From contig NZ_JACOFX010000007.1 of the NCBI RefSeq assembly GCF_014284125.1, positions 62,001 to 126,000 on the forward strand: a stretch of DNA of 64,000 nt, read 5' to 3'. Positions 52,811 to 62,976 of this stretch are shown here, one piece after another (positions within the stretch are counted from its first letter, which is position 1; each line of letters begins with the position of its first letter). Under the pieces are notes generated by a model, which was not told the origin of the DNA, did not search any database, and saw only the letters and a list, made by a program, of their open reading frames with translations. The stretch is from Undibacterium umbellatum (GTDB lineage Bacteria > Pseudomonadota > Gammaproteobacteria > Burkholderiales > Burkholderiaceae_D). Both the position numbers and the translations under genes were made by a program.

Positions 52811-54781
52811 CTAAGCCCCCTCCCTCACCGGCAAACTCCTCCTCTGCGGAAACCGCAACTGATACCGCAATCCCTCCCCCAGTACACTTGTCGCCCTCAC
52901 CGTACCATGCAAAGCCCCCGTCACCAGGTTATACACAATATGCGCCCCCAGCCCGCTGCCACCCTGCCCACGCTTGGTGGTAAAGAATGGCTCAAACAAT
53001 TTTTTCAGGGCAGCATCATCCATGCCTATGCCATCATCGGCAAATTCCAGTTCCACCTGATCCTGCGACCTTTGCGCGCGGATAGTCACGGTGCCTTGCT
53101 CACGTCCATCAAAGCCATGATGGATGGAGTTCATCAGCATATTGGTGATGATTTGGGATAGCGCGCCGGGGTAATTCCTGACAAGTACACCCTTGTCGCA
53201 TTCCAGTTTGACACTGATGTTTTTATTCTTGATCTTGGGATGCAAAGACAACAGGATTTCTTCGAGATAGGCACGCAGGTCAAACTCGCGCATGCTTTCT
53301 GAAGACTGGTCTACCGCCACTTGTTTGAAGCTACGTATCAGTGTAGCGCTGCGCTGGCAATTGCTGGTCATGATGCGCAGGGACTGGTCCATGATGTCGA
53401 AGAATTGCTGCAAGCTGTCCTTGCTGAGATGGCCTGCCTCAAAGTCCTTGCGTATCAGTGCCAGCTCTTCCACCATATGACTGGTGGCCGTCACACAGAT
53501 GCCTACCGGGGTATTGATTTCGTGGGCGACGCCGGCCACCAGGCGACCCAGCGAGGCCAGTTTTTCCTGGCTGATGAGTTCTGCCTGCGCGGCTTGCAAG
53601 GCGGCCAGGGTGTGGTTCAGGGTATCGTTCTGTTGTGCCAGCCTGGTATAGGCCTCGCGTATATCACTATCTGCCTTGATACGCGCCAGGGCAGATGCAA
53701 CATGGTTGGCCACAAATGCCAGCAAATCAAGATCGGCCTCGGTATAGATGATATCGGCGTTATAACTCTGCACGATGATGACGCCATGAATGTAATCATC
53801 TGCCAGCATGGGTGCGCCCATCCAGCTGACCAGGTCGCTACTGCCCAATACCTGTATTTCACCATCGCTGACCAGCTTTTGCAAACGCTGCTGATCTATC
53901 AGTTGTGCGTGGCGTTGATGGACCACATAAGAGGTCATGCCTGCGCCCATGGGAAAGCGTTGCCCCTTGAGGTCCGCGTCTTTTTCATCCCGCATATACT
54001 GTATGCTGAATTCATCGCTATCCGGCAGATACAGGGCCACCATGAAATTTGGCACCTGCAATAACTGGCTGACAATGTCATGCAGGCGCGAGAATTTCAG
54101 CTCGGTTTCGGTAACGGTAATGGACAGCTCGGCGATTTCATACAAGACTCTTTGCAGAGTTTCGGCGCGGCGTCTTTCCTGTACCTCATGTTCCAGCAGG
54201 GCAGTCCTGTCTGCCACTGCCTGTTCGAGGCGGTCCAGGCTTTGTACCGCTTGCAAGGAGGTGGAAATATGGTTGGCGATGAGGGCAAACAGGGCCTGAT
54301 CTTCTTCGCTGTAGGTATGCGATGCATCATAGCTTTGTATGACCATCGCCCCCAGTGGCTGCTTTTGCTGATCCAGCAGCGGGCAACCCATCCAGTGTTC
54401 AGCACGGGCGCCAGTGCCCCAGGCTTCGCCACCAGCGGCGATGACGGCGTTTTCCCTGGCCGCATCCTCTTCCGCTGTCATCAGCAAGGGCTTTCGATTC
54501 AGTATGATCCAGGCGGTCGGTGACTGGTCGGGAGAGGCCAGCACAAACCAGGCAGCCGGGTCCACGGGCGCGTCAATTTCATCAACCCTATAGGCATAGC
54601 GTATGGCGTGCTGCTGTTTATCGTAGAGGGCGACATAGAAATTGGCCGCATACATGAGGCGGCCCAGTGCCTGATGCACTGCTTGCAGGAATCCTGTAAC
54701 GTCGCTGGAGGAAGCAGAAATCTGGCTGATTTCCAGCACCATGGATTGAACGGCTTCAAGGCGTTCCAGGCGCGCTTCCAT
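52811..54781 (-). CDS. GAF-GAF sensor histidine kinase
   Basis: Cytoplasmic kinase of 656 residues with no membrane segment. Two GAF domains (about 20-190 and 230-370) are each linked by helices; a coiled coil (370-410) leads to the H-box VAGVAHEINTPVG (about residue 420), an ATPase domain with ITNMLMNSIHHGF, FADDGIGMDD and GGSGLGAHIVYNLV. Its only neighbour of the same pathway is the HD-GYP receiver protein transcribed towards it, so the pair may signal to cyclic-di-GMP turnover. Confidence 0.92.
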   Translation of the reverse strand: MEARLERLEAVQSMVLEISQISASSSDVTGFLQAVHQALGRLMYAANFYVALYDKQQHAIRYAYRVDEIDAPVDPAAWFVLASPDQSPTAWIILNRKPLLMTAEEDAARENAVIAAGGEAWGTGARAEHWMGCPLLDQQKQPLGAMVIQSYDASHTYSEEDQALFALIANHISTSLQAVQSLDRLEQAVADRTALLEHEVQERRRAETLQRVLYEIAELSITVTETELKFSRLHDIVSQLLQVPNFMVALYLPDSDEFSIQYMRDEKDADLKGQRFPMGAGMTSYVVHQRHAQLIDQQRLQKLVSDGEIQVLGSSDLVSWMGAPMLADDYIHGVIIVQSYNADIIYTEADLDLLAFVANHVASALARIKADSDIREAYTRLAQQNDTLNHTLAALQAAQAELISQEKLASLGRLVAGVAHEINTPVGICVTATSHMVEELALIRKDFEAGHLSKDSLQQFFDIMDQSLRIMTSNCQRSATLIRSFKQVAVDQSSESMREFDLRAYLEEILLSLHPKIKNKNISVKLECDKGVLVRNYPGALSQIITNMLMNSIHHGFDGREQGTVTIRAQRSQDQVELEFADDGIGMDDAALKKLFEPFFTTKRGQGGSGLGAHIVYNLVTGALHGTVRATSVLGEGLRYQLRFPQRRSLPVREGA

Positions 54782-54814
54782 GACAAACTCCCCAAGGAGA
54801 TATCGACAGCAGGT

Positions 54815-55273
54815 TTATTTGATAGGCAAACAACTAGTATTCTTGACTTCTTCCATCACTGCATAGGTATGCGTTTCACGCACACCATTCAATTGCAGCA
54901 GCGATTTGCCGAGGAAATCGCGGTAGGCATTCATGTCTTTGACACGCGCCTTGACGAGGTAGTCAAAACCACCCGCCACCATATGGCATTCCAGCACTTC
55001 AGGGATGGCTTGTACGCCACGCCGAAAAGCGTCGAACACGTCAGGCGTCGTGCGGTCGAGCACAACTTCTATGAAAACCAGCAAAGCCACATCGAGCAGA
55101 TGGGGATTGAGCTGGGCTGTGTATCCTAGTATGTAGCCGGATTCTTGCAGCTTGCGCACGCGTTCCAGACAGGCAGCAGGAGAGAGATTTACCCTGGTTG
55201 CCAGTTCTACATTACTGATACGGCCATCGTTTTGCAATTCGGCCAGAATTCTTTTACTGATTTTGTCGAGCAT
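54815..55273 (-). CDS. Lrp/AsnC-family regulator, likely PutR-type
   Basis: DNA-binding regulator of 152 residues: helix-turn-helix KRILAELQNDGRISNVELATRVNLSPAACLERVRKL (about 7-45) and a C-terminal RAM/ACT domain (CHMVAGGFDYLVKARVKDMNAYRDF). It is divergent from putA with 150 bases between the start codons. In betaproteobacteria Lrp-type proteins activate putA in response to proline; that role here is inferred from position. Confidence 0.92.
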   Translation of the reverse strand: MLDKISKRILAELQNDGRISNVELATRVNLSPAACLERVRKLQESGYILGYTAQLNPHLLDVALLVFIEVVLDRTTPDVFDAFRRGVQAIPEVLECHMVAGGFDYLVKARVKDMNAYRDFLGKSLLQLNGVRETHTYAVMEEVKNTSCLPIK

Positions 55274-55423
55274 AAGAAGTCAAAAATCGTCAGTGTAGTG
55301 GTTAATAATATTCGGCATAATTTTCTCACAAAATAGAAAATTTCGATATATGTTCTGATTTCCAGAATTAATCCTCGAAGAGCATCTATACAATGAAATC
55401 ATATTTGTTTTGATTATTTTTAT

Positions 55424-58400
55424 ATGATTGCGACCACCGTGCCAACCAATAACCCACCTTTTTCTGCCCTTAAGGCAGAGCTGCTCGCCCCTGCCAGCCC
55501 TCTCAGGACTGCCATTACAGAAGCATACCGCCGATCAGAGCCAGATGCTGTGCAATGGCTCTTAGGCAATATCAATCCGCAGGAAGATCAGCAAAAGAGT
55601 GTTGCAGAACTGGCACACCGTCTGGTCAGCAATGTACGCCAGCAACGCACCCGCGCTTCTGGTGTTGATGCCCTAATGCATGAATTCTCACTGTCTTCGG
55701 AAGAGGGCGTAGCCCTGATGTGCCTGGCCGAAGCCCTGTTGCGCATTCCCGACCATCAAACCGCTGACCGCCTGATCGCTGACAAGATCAGCAAGGGTGA
55801 CTGGCGCAAGCATCTGGGTGAATCACCTTCCCTGTTTGTGAATGCCGCCACCTGGGGCTTGCTGGTGACTGGCAAGCTGGTCAGCACGAATAGCGAACAG
55901 GGCCTGGGTTCCGCCCTGACGCGTTTAATCGCCAAGGGAGGTGAGCCTTTGATACGCAGGGGCGTCGATATGGCCATGCGCATGCTGGGCAACCAGTTCG
56001 TCACTGGCCAGACTATAGAAGAAGCTCTGAAAAACAGTCAGGATAATGAAAAACGCGGCTACCGTTATTCGTATGACATGCTGGGTGAAGCAGCGCTGAC
56101 TGCCAAGGATGCGGCTTTCTATTACAAAGCCTATGAAACTGCCATCCATGCGATAGGCAAGGCCTCGAATGGCCGCGGTATCAAGAATGGCCCCGGTATT
56201 TCCGTCAAACTGTCTGCCCTGCACCCGCGTTATTCACGCGCCCAGCGTGAGCGCACGATGAATGAATTGCTGCCCCTGCTGAAAAAATTGCTGGTATTGG
56301 CGAAGCAATACAACATCGGCCTGAACATCGATGCAGAAGAAACCGACAGGCTGGAATTGTCGCTGGACTTGATGGAAGCACTGGCCTTTGATGCCGACCT
56401 CAAAGGTTTTGAAGGCATAGGTTTTGTCGTCCAAGGCTATCAAAAGCGTTGCCCGTTTGTGATCGACTACCTGGTTGACCTGGCGCGCCGCAGTGGCAGC
56501 AAGTTCATGATACGTCTGGTCAAGGGCGCATACTGGGATGCAGAAATCAAGCGTTCGCAAGTTGATGGCATGAGTGGTTTCCCGGTCTATACCCGCAAGG
56601 TCTACACCGATTTGTCTTACCTGACTTGTGCACAAAAACTGCTGGCAGCGACTGATGTGATTTATCCACAATTTGCCACGCATAACGCCCTGACCTTATC
56701 CACCATTTATACCTGGGCACAAAAAGCCGGTATCACTGATTATGAATTCCAGTGCCTGCATGGCATGGGCGAGACCTTGTATGACCAGGTGGTAGGTAAA
56801 GACAAGCTGGACAAGCCTTGCCGCATCTACGCCCCGGTAGGCTCACACCAGACCTTGCTGGCTTACCTGGTACGCCGCCTGCTGGAAAACGGTGCGAACT
56901 CCTCCTTCGTCAACCAGATCGTTGATGAAAATGTATCGATAGAATCCATGCTGGCTGACCCGATAGCCGTCTCGCGCGAACTGGGTGGTGCACCGCATGC
57001 CGCCATTGCCTTGCCCAAGGACTTATTTGGCAAGGAAAGAAAAAATTCTTCTGGCCTGGATTTTTCGAATGAACTGGAGTTGCAAAAAATCAGCGCCCAT
57101 TTTGCCGAAAGCAGCCAGCAAAGTTTGATAGCGGCGCCTATCCTGCATGGCCAGGTATCTGCTACACAAACACGCCCTGTGAATAACCCGGCAAATCAGC
57201 TGGATGTCGTTGGTGAAGTCATAGAAGCTGATGCCCAGGACGTACAAACTGCCCTGCATGCGGCAGAACAATATGCGATGGACTGGCAAACTACAGCACC
57301 AGTAGAACGTGCCGCCGCCCTGAAAAAAACCGCTGATTTGCTGGAAGCACAAACCCTGGATTTCATGGCGCTGGCGATACGTGAAGCTGGTAAATCCCTG
57401 CCAAATGCCTTGGCAGAAGTACGCGAAGCAGTAGACTTTTTGCGCTATTATGCAGCCCAGGTTGAAAGCTTGCCGAATACCCAGGCATTGGGTCCGGTTG
57501 TCTGTATCAGCCCATGGAATTTCCCACTGGCCATCTTCATAGGTGAAGTCAGCGCCGCGCTTGCAGCAGGTAATGTAGTACTGGCCAAACCCGCAGAGCA
57601 AACCCCATTGATTGCCTATCGCGCCATACAACTGATGCATGAAGCTGGTGTGCCACGTGGTGCCCTGCAATTCTTGCCAGGCACGGGTGAAGTCGTTGGT
57701 GCACAATTGGTGGCTGATCACCGCGTCAAGGGCGTGATTTTCACAGGCTCTACCGAAGTAGCACAAATCATCAATCGCACTCTGGCAAAACGTGCGGTGG
57801 CTGAGGGTATCGATATCCCGCTGATTGCAGAAACCGGTGGCCAGAATGCCATGATCGTTGACAGCAGTGCCCTGCCTGAACAAGTCGTCAATGATGTGAT
57901 GTCCTCAGCTTTTGACAGTGCCGGCCAGCGTTGCTCGGCACTGCGCGTACTCTGCCTGCAAGAAGATATCGCCGACAAGACCTTAGAAATGCTGCACGGT
58001 GCCATGCAGGAATTGCGCATAGGCCAGCCAGACCGCCTGGCCATCGATATTGGTCCTGTCATCGATGCTGAAGCACAAAACAATTTGATGAACCATATCA
58101 ATGGCATGCGCAGCAAGGCCAAGTCCTTCTATACACTGGACCTGGCAACTACTTGCCGTGCCGGTACTTTTGTTGCGCCAACTGTCATGGAAATCGCCAA
58201 TCTGGCTGACCTGAAAAAAGAAGTATTCGGCCCGGTACTGCATGTCTTGCGCTACAAGCGCAGCGACTTGCCAGCATTGATAGACCAAATCAATGGCACC
58301 GGTTTTGGCCTGACGCTGGGCATCCATACCCGCATTGATGAAACCATCGACTTCATCATCTCCCGCGCCCATGTCGGCAATATCTATGTGAACCGCAATA

Positions 58401-59083
58401 TTGTAGGTGCAGTCGTAGGTGTGCAGCCCTTTGGCGGTGAAGGCAAATCCGGTACCGGCCCCAAAGCTGGTGGCCCGCTGTACCTGAAACGCCTGCAACG
58501 CACGCCTGTGACTGGCCTGGGTGGGCATACCGTGTATGAACGCCAGTCACCGCCAGCACTGGAAGCCTTGCTGGTATGGGCACAAAAACAGGGTCATCAA
58601 AAAATCGCCGAGCTGGGTGAACACTATGCCCATAACAGCCCTTATAAAGTGACCCAGGTCTTGCCCGGCCCAACGGGCGAACGCAATACCCTGTCATTTG
58701 CCCCACGTGGCCGTATCTTCTGTGCGGCGACCACCGTCAACTGCCTCGTCAATCAACTGGCGGCAACGCTGGCGACGGGCAACCAGCCGGTTTTGTCTGC
58801 GCAAACCATGGCTATCCTGCCTGCCGGGTTGCCGGCCGAAGTCAACAAGCTGCTGATTACTGCGGAAGCAGAAGACTGCGGTGCCCAGTTGGCCCTGGTG
58901 GAAGGTGGTTTGCTGTCCCATTACAAACTCTTGTTTGCCGGTCTGAATGAAGCCATCGTCTCTGTCGTTGAAACCCATGACCATGCAGAAATACCTTTGT
59001 GGCGTTTGATGGCTGAACGTGCACTCTGTGTGAATACCACGGCTGCGGGTGGCAATGCGAGTTTGATGACACTGGCTAACTAA
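55424..59083 (+). CDS. putA: Bifunctional proline dehydrogenase / P5C dehydrogenase PutA
   Basis: Oxidises proline to glutamate in two steps. The 1219-residue chain has a helical arm and PRODH barrel (about 1-560, with GISVKLSALHPRYS and RLVKGAYWDAEIKRSQ), then an aldehyde dehydrogenase (about 610-1060, GPVVCISPWNFPLAIF, FTGSTEVAQ, catalytic C837 in SAGQRCSALRV), and a C-terminal domain (1060-1219). There is no N-terminal ribbon-helix-helix domain, so it does not repress itself, in keeping with the divergent Lrp-type regulator. The start at 55424 has no clear ribosome site. Confidence 0.95.
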   Translation: MIATTVPTNNPPFSALKAELLAPASPLRTAITEAYRRSEPDAVQWLLGNINPQEDQQKSVAELAHRLVSNVRQQRTRASGVDALMHEFSLSSEEGVALMCLAEALLRIPDHQTADRLIADKISKGDWRKHLGESPSLFVNAATWGLLVTGKLVSTNSEQGLGSALTRLIAKGGEPLIRRGVDMAMRMLGNQFVTGQTIEEALKNSQDNEKRGYRYSYDMLGEAALTAKDAAFYYKAYETAIHAIGKASNGRGIKNGPGISVKLSALHPRYSRAQRERTMNELLPLLKKLLVLAKQYNIGLNIDAEETDRLELSLDLMEALAFDADLKGFEGIGFVVQGYQKRCPFVIDYLVDLARRSGSKFMIRLVKGAYWDAEIKRSQVDGMSGFPVYTRKVYTDLSYLTCAQKLLAATDVIYPQFATHNALTLSTIYTWAQKAGITDYEFQCLHGMGETLYDQVVGKDKLDKPCRIYAPVGSHQTLLAYLVRRLLENGANSSFVNQIVDENVSIESMLADPIAVSRELGGAPHAAIALPKDLFGKERKNSSGLDFSNELELQKISAHFAESSQQSLIAAPILHGQVSATQTRPVNNPANQLDVVGEVIEADAQDVQTALHAAEQYAMDWQTTAPVERAAALKKTADLLEAQTLDFMALAIREAGKSLPNALAEVREAVDFLRYYAAQVESLPNTQALGPVVCISPWNFPLAIFIGEVSAALAAGNVVLAKPAEQTPLIAYRAIQLMHEAGVPRGALQFLPGTGEVVGAQLVADHRVKGVIFTGSTEVAQIINRTLAKRAVAEGIDIPLIAETGGQNAMIVDSSALPEQVVNDVMSSAFDSAGQRCSALRVLCLQEDIADKTLEMLHGAMQELRIGQPDRLAIDIGPVIDAEAQNNLMNHINGMRSKAKSFYTLDLATTCRAGTFVAPTVMEIANLADLKKEVFGPVLHVLRYKRSDLPALIDQINGTGFGLTLGIHTRIDETIDFIISRAHVGNIYVNRNIVGAVVGVQPFGGEGKSGTGPKAGGPLYLKRLQRTPVTGLGGHTVYERQSPPALEALLVWAQKQGHQKIAELGEHYAHNSPYKVTQVLPGPTGERNTLSFAPRGRIFCAATTVNCLVNQLAATLATGNQPVLSAQTMAILPAGLPAEVNKLLITAEAEDCGAQLALVEGGLLSHYKLLFAGLNEAIVSVVETHDHAEIPLWRLMAERALCVNTTAAGGNASLMTLAN

Positions 59084-59113
59084 AACCCATTATCTGTAAG
59101 CTGCACCAGAATC

Positions 59114-59137
59114 AGCTCCTCCGGAAACGGAGGAGCT
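59114..59137 (+). terminator. Rho-independent terminator after putA
   Basis: Perfect 10-bp stem AGCTCCTCCG / CGGAGGAGCT with a GAAA loop, followed by seven T. It lies 30 bases after the putA stop. Confidence 0.92.
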
Positions 59138-59297
59138 TTTTTTGTTTTTGTTCGTCCGCAGCTAGCAGGTTTGATGTGCGCATATCCTCATTTCACACCC
59201 TTATTTTCTCAGTCTGGCGCGTCACCCCACAGCTTCGTGCCTGCTGTGGATATGCTGGCATTTTTTTGCATGTCATGGATTTCATCAAGGGGAAAAA

Positions 59298-60707
59298 ATG
59301 CGTTTTCTGCTTACATTATTTCTGTTCACCACCACCTTCAACGACAGTTGTTTTGCTGCCGTGATTTCAGGACAAGACGGTAACAATTACCAGCCAGAGT
59401 TTTCTCTTTGTAGCGATGCCTGGAGTGATGAACATTTGAAAGGCAGCATGTGTGCACGCGTGAATATGCCACTGTTGCATGGCAAGCCCGTCAATGAGCA
59501 GCCAGATACGGCGATTAGGCTGTTTGTCCGGAAGTTTCCAGCAGCAGGCATAGCAAAAGGCCAGCTATGGCTGATCGCCGGTGGACCTGGAGAATCAGGT
59601 GCTTCCCTATATTCTTTTGTTGAGCGCTTCCGGGATAGCTTTCCAGGTTTCGATTTGCTGGTACCCGATCATCGCGGTACTGGTTTTTCCAGCCGCCTGT
59701 GTCCGCAGGAAGAAGCCGTGGACAGCCCAGGTGGCACGACACTGGTGGCTCAGGAATGGCAAAACTGCTTCAGCTATCTTCAGCGACATCCTGGCTATGC
59801 GCGCCAGTTCAGCCTGACAAATGCGGCACATGATTTGCGCCAGTTGATCCTACAAAACCAGGATGGCAAACCTGTTTATGTATATGCGGTATCGTATGGC
59901 ACGCAATTAATACTGCGTGCTCTGCAGATCGCCGAATTGCCACTGGATGGTCTTATCCTTGATTCTCTGGTGCCCTTGCAGACAGCAGGTAAATGGGATC
60001 TTAGTCAGCGTTCTTTTGTGCTTGATGATATAGGCCGCAAAGTGCTGGCTGGTCCTGCCGAAACCTCCTATAAAAATCTGCTGGCCAGACTGGCAGGAAA
60101 CCCTGCTTTGACAAAAGATATCCCCGGCAGGGAAGTCAGGCAGTTTTTTGGCAGATTGCTGGATGTACCAGCAGCACGACAGCATTTGCCAGCCCTGATC
60201 AGAGAGATGGAACAAGGTACGCAGGCAGGTGAATTGCAAAAGGTGCTAGGCATACTGGGTGAGAAATATGCGGAATTTGGTACTTATCCACAATTGCATC
60301 CATCGATACCTTTGGTGAGCATCATCAGCCAGTCAGAAAACAATTTGCGCCCGGGCTTGACGCATGAGGCTATACAGCAGGAAAACGCCAGCCTATTGTT
60401 TACCAGCCCCTTGCCAGGCTTGCTCATCAATACCGGTTTGCCTGCCTATGAGCCAGACCAGTACTTTGGAAAAGTGCCTGCAAGTTTGCCACCCAGCCTG
60501 GTACTGCAAGGCACATGGGACCCGAAAACTCATTATGAGGGCGCAGTAGAGCATATCGCCGGCCTGGAAAAAACCGGCAAGCTGACACTCGTCACTGTAA
60601 AAGAAGCCCCGCATTTTATACTATGGACAGCACCTGGCTGTTTCGCAAAAGCCAGCCGTGCATTTCTTGCGGGCCAGGTGCTCATGAAGGAATGCCTGGA
60701 AAAATAA
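59298..60707 (+). CDS. Secreted alpha/beta hydrolase (TAP-like, peptidase S33 type)
   Basis: Protein of 469 residues with signal peptide (about 1-20, ending SCFAA) and a strong ribosome site (AAGGGG). The oxyanion-hole motif IAGGPGESG and VPDHRGTGFSS are typical of tripeptidyl and prolyl aminopeptidases; the nucleophile elbow reads VYAVSYGTQ, with Ser as nucleophile, and the C-terminal PHFILW carries the catalytic His. The C-terminal part matches the TAP-like domain. The substrate is unknown. Confidence 0.85.
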   Translation: MRFLLTLFLFTTTFNDSCFAAVISGQDGNNYQPEFSLCSDAWSDEHLKGSMCARVNMPLLHGKPVNEQPDTAIRLFVRKFPAAGIAKGQLWLIAGGPGESGASLYSFVERFRDSFPGFDLLVPDHRGTGFSSRLCPQEEAVDSPGGTTLVAQEWQNCFSYLQRHPGYARQFSLTNAAHDLRQLILQNQDGKPVYVYAVSYGTQLILRALQIAELPLDGLILDSLVPLQTAGKWDLSQRSFVLDDIGRKVLAGPAETSYKNLLARLAGNPALTKDIPGREVRQFFGRLLDVPAARQHLPALIREMEQGTQAGELQKVLGILGEKYAEFGTYPQLHPSIPLVSIISQSENNLRPGLTHEAIQQENASLLFTSPLPGLLINTGLPAYEPDQYFGKVPASLPPSLVLQGTWDPKTHYEGAVEHIAGLEKTGKLTLVTVKEAPHFILWTAPGCFAKASRAFLAGQVLMKECLEK

Positions 60708-60802
60708 GGTCGGGTTAAAATACTTGCAAGAGCACCTGCCATTTCATTTTTTTTGCTTGTGCTTATTTTCATTGCCCTTTTTCACCACCCTTTTTCACGC
60801 TC

Positions 60803-61447
60803 ATGAGCAAACGCCAGAATCCCAGTATTTCTTCAAGAAAGCAGCCTCAGCAAAGCCGTTCGGCAGAACTGGTGGCCATCATACTGGAAGCTGCATTGCA
60901 GGTTTTGCAAAGGGAAGGCGCACAAAAATTTACTACGGCGCGAGTCGCAGAAAGGGCAGGTGTCAGCGTAGGCTCTGTGTATCAGTATTTCCCGAACAAG
61001 GCGGCCATCCTGTTCCGCCTGCAGAGCGATGAATGGCGGCAGACGGGCGGAATGTTGCGCGAGATACTGCAGGACGCCCAGCAAGCACCGCTGGAACGTT
61101 TGCGCACCCTTGTGCATGCCTTCATCCGCTCAGAATGTGAAGAGGCGCAAATGCGTAGCGCCCTGACAGATATTGCCCCGCTGTATAACGATGACCCGCA
61201 GGCACAGGAGGCATGGCTATACTGGGATCACACCGTCAAGGTATTCATCGCAGAGTTGCTGCCTGCGGCCTCTGCAGCAAACCGTTCCATCGTGGAAGAA
61301 CTGCTGTCTACTACGCTCAGCAATGCAGGAGAACATGTCTCGGCAAGTACTTATCCTGCGGCGAGAATAGATGATTATGCGAATGCCATGGCGGATATGT
61401 TTTGTGCTTATCTGAACAGCCTGAAAAGCAGTAGTGAACAGGCTTGA
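60803..61447 (+). CDS. TetR-family transcriptional regulator
   Basis: Repressor of 214 residues. The helix-turn-helix region is AELVAIILEAALQVLQREG...FTTARVAERAGVSVGSVYQYFPNKAAILFRL (about 20-72), followed by a ligand-binding helical domain. It is 96 bases after the hydrolase gene and convergent with the MFS exporter gene. Such regulators often control a neighbouring efflux gene, here opposite in direction. Confidence 0.9.
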   Translation: MSKRQNPSISSRKQPQQSRSAELVAIILEAALQVLQREGAQKFTTARVAERAGVSVGSVYQYFPNKAAILFRLQSDEWRQTGGMLREILQDAQQAPLERLRTLVHAFIRSECEEAQMRSALTDIAPLYNDDPQAQEAWLYWDHTVKVFIAELLPAASAANRSIVEELLSTTLSNAGEHVSASTYPAARIDDYANAMADMFCAYLNSLKSSSEQA

Positions 61448-61461
61448 TGACAAGCCTGTTC
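61436..61461. terminator. Bidirectional terminator between TetR and MFS genes
   Basis: Perfect 11-bp inverted repeat GAACAGGCTTG / CAAGCCTGTTC with a four-base ATGA loop. It includes the last codons of the TetR gene and is followed by AAAACTTT. Confidence 0.8.
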
Positions 61462-61467
61462 AAAACT

Positions 61468-62694
61468 TTATGCAGTTCCAGAAGTTTTACCCAGCAAACG
61501 CATAGCCACCAACATGGATAAACCTACGGCCACGCCACCGGCAAGAAATACCATATTCACTCCCCAGCGCCCGGCGATGACACCTGCCAGCGGGCTGGCA
61601 ATGCCCAGCGAGATATCCAGGAAAGCCACGTAAGCCCCCATGGCAACGCTACGACTTTGCGGCGGTGCACGTCTGGTGGCTTCGACGCCAAAACCAGGGA
61701 AAGCCAGCGAATAGCCAAAACCTGTGCAGGCAATGCCGAGATAGGTCATCGTCGCTGTATCAGCCCACCAGATCAGCAGCAATCCGGCAGCTTCTATGAT
61801 GACACTGACGAGCGCCACCCTGGCCCCACCCAGCTTGTCTGGCAAATGCCCAAAGAAAATGCGCGCAGCGATGAAAGCCAGACCAAAGGAGGTGAATGCC
61901 ATGGAAGAATTACCCCAGCCTCTGGCAGCAAACAACAAGGCGACGAAAGCCGTGATCACACCAAATCCTATGCTGGCCAGTGCCAGACCCATGCCAGGTA
62001 TCACAACCATGCCCAGCACTTTATAAAAAGGCATGCGGCTACTACCCATGGGTGGTATTGCGGTGATAGTCAAAGCGATCAGCAAGGCCAGGAATGGTAT
62101 GCATATGGTGCTGACTGCAATACCGGCAAAACCCCAGTGCGCATTCAGGGCAACACCTGCTGGTGCACCCAGCGCCATGGCGCCGTAAAGGGCGATGCCC
62201 ACCCAGACCATTACCTTGCCCGCATTTTGCGGCCCCACCAGCCCGATGCCCCAGCCCAAGGCACCTGTGACGACCAGGCTTTCACCTATCGCCAGCAAAA
62301 CACGTCCGCTCAGCAATATCCAGACTGAAGTGACTGGTACAGAGACAAAAGGCAGTGAGGCAATATAAGCCAGGCCTGAGCTCGCGATGATGACCAGGCC
62401 AATCACTACGGCCCGTTTGGCACCACGGCTGTCCGCAAAATTGCCAGCCCATGCACGTGAAAGCAAAGCTACAACAAACTGTGCACCGATGACCGTACCA
62501 ATAACCAGGGTACTCATGCCCAGGTTGTCATGCAGGTAAAGAGGCAGCACCGGCAACTGCATGCCCATGGTCAGAAAGCCTATGAAAACCACCAGCGAAA
62601 GTGGCAGCAGCTTGAGAATAACATTAGCGCCCGTTGTAGCATTTTTTGCATTTTCAGCCTGCAATGACGCTGAAGATTGGGAAGATAAAGACAC
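61468..62694 (-). CDS. MFS transporter (YhhS/arabinose-efflux type)
   Basis: Inner-membrane transporter of 408 residues with about 12 membrane segments and a 25-residue polar N-terminus. A-type loop motifs are AWAGNFADSRGAKRAVVIG after the second segment and FFGHLPDKLGGARVAL in the second half, both of the GxxxDRxGRR class. It fits the YhhS-like branch that exports sugars, herbicides or toxic compounds. The substrate is unknown. Confidence 0.9.
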   Translation of the reverse strand: MSLSSQSSASLQAENAKNATTGANVILKLLPLSLVVFIGFLTMGMQLPVLPLYLHDNLGMSTLVIGTVIGAQFVVALLSRAWAGNFADSRGAKRAVVIGLVIIASSGLAYIASLPFVSVPVTSVWILLSGRVLLAIGESLVVTGALGWGIGLVGPQNAGKVMVWVGIALYGAMALGAPAGVALNAHWGFAGIAVSTICIPFLALLIALTITAIPPMGSSRMPFYKVLGMVVIPGMGLALASIGFGVITAFVALLFAARGWGNSSMAFTSFGLAFIAARIFFGHLPDKLGGARVALVSVIIEAAGLLLIWWADTATMTYLGIACTGFGYSLAFPGFGVEATRRAPPQSRSVAMGAYVAFLDISLGIASPLAGVIAGRWGVNMVFLAGGVAVGLSMLVAMRLLGKTSGTA

Positions 62695-62976
62695 AGGTGA
62701 CTCCAGACATAAAAAATTAATTGATGCTGGATATGATAAAAGTCTTCATTGACATCGAATAGTCGCGTAATACCGACTATGCAAGACAGACTGCAAAGCT
62801 ATACAGGACGGGGATTTGCTGGATTTTCTCTGTTATTTTTTTGACTGGGCACGCAAAATATTCGCGTTTCAACTGAAGTCTGCAGATGGTCTGGCATGCA
62901 AAAACGTGCAGACAATAATAAGCTGTGGATAAGTTCTTTTTATTTTGATTAGTGCTCTACAGCCTGAGTTGATCAC

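Noticed and set aside
57023-57883. 286-codon minus-strand frame inside putA
   Set aside because: Antisense shadow of the aldehyde dehydrogenase region; Cys/Phe/Gln-rich without domains.
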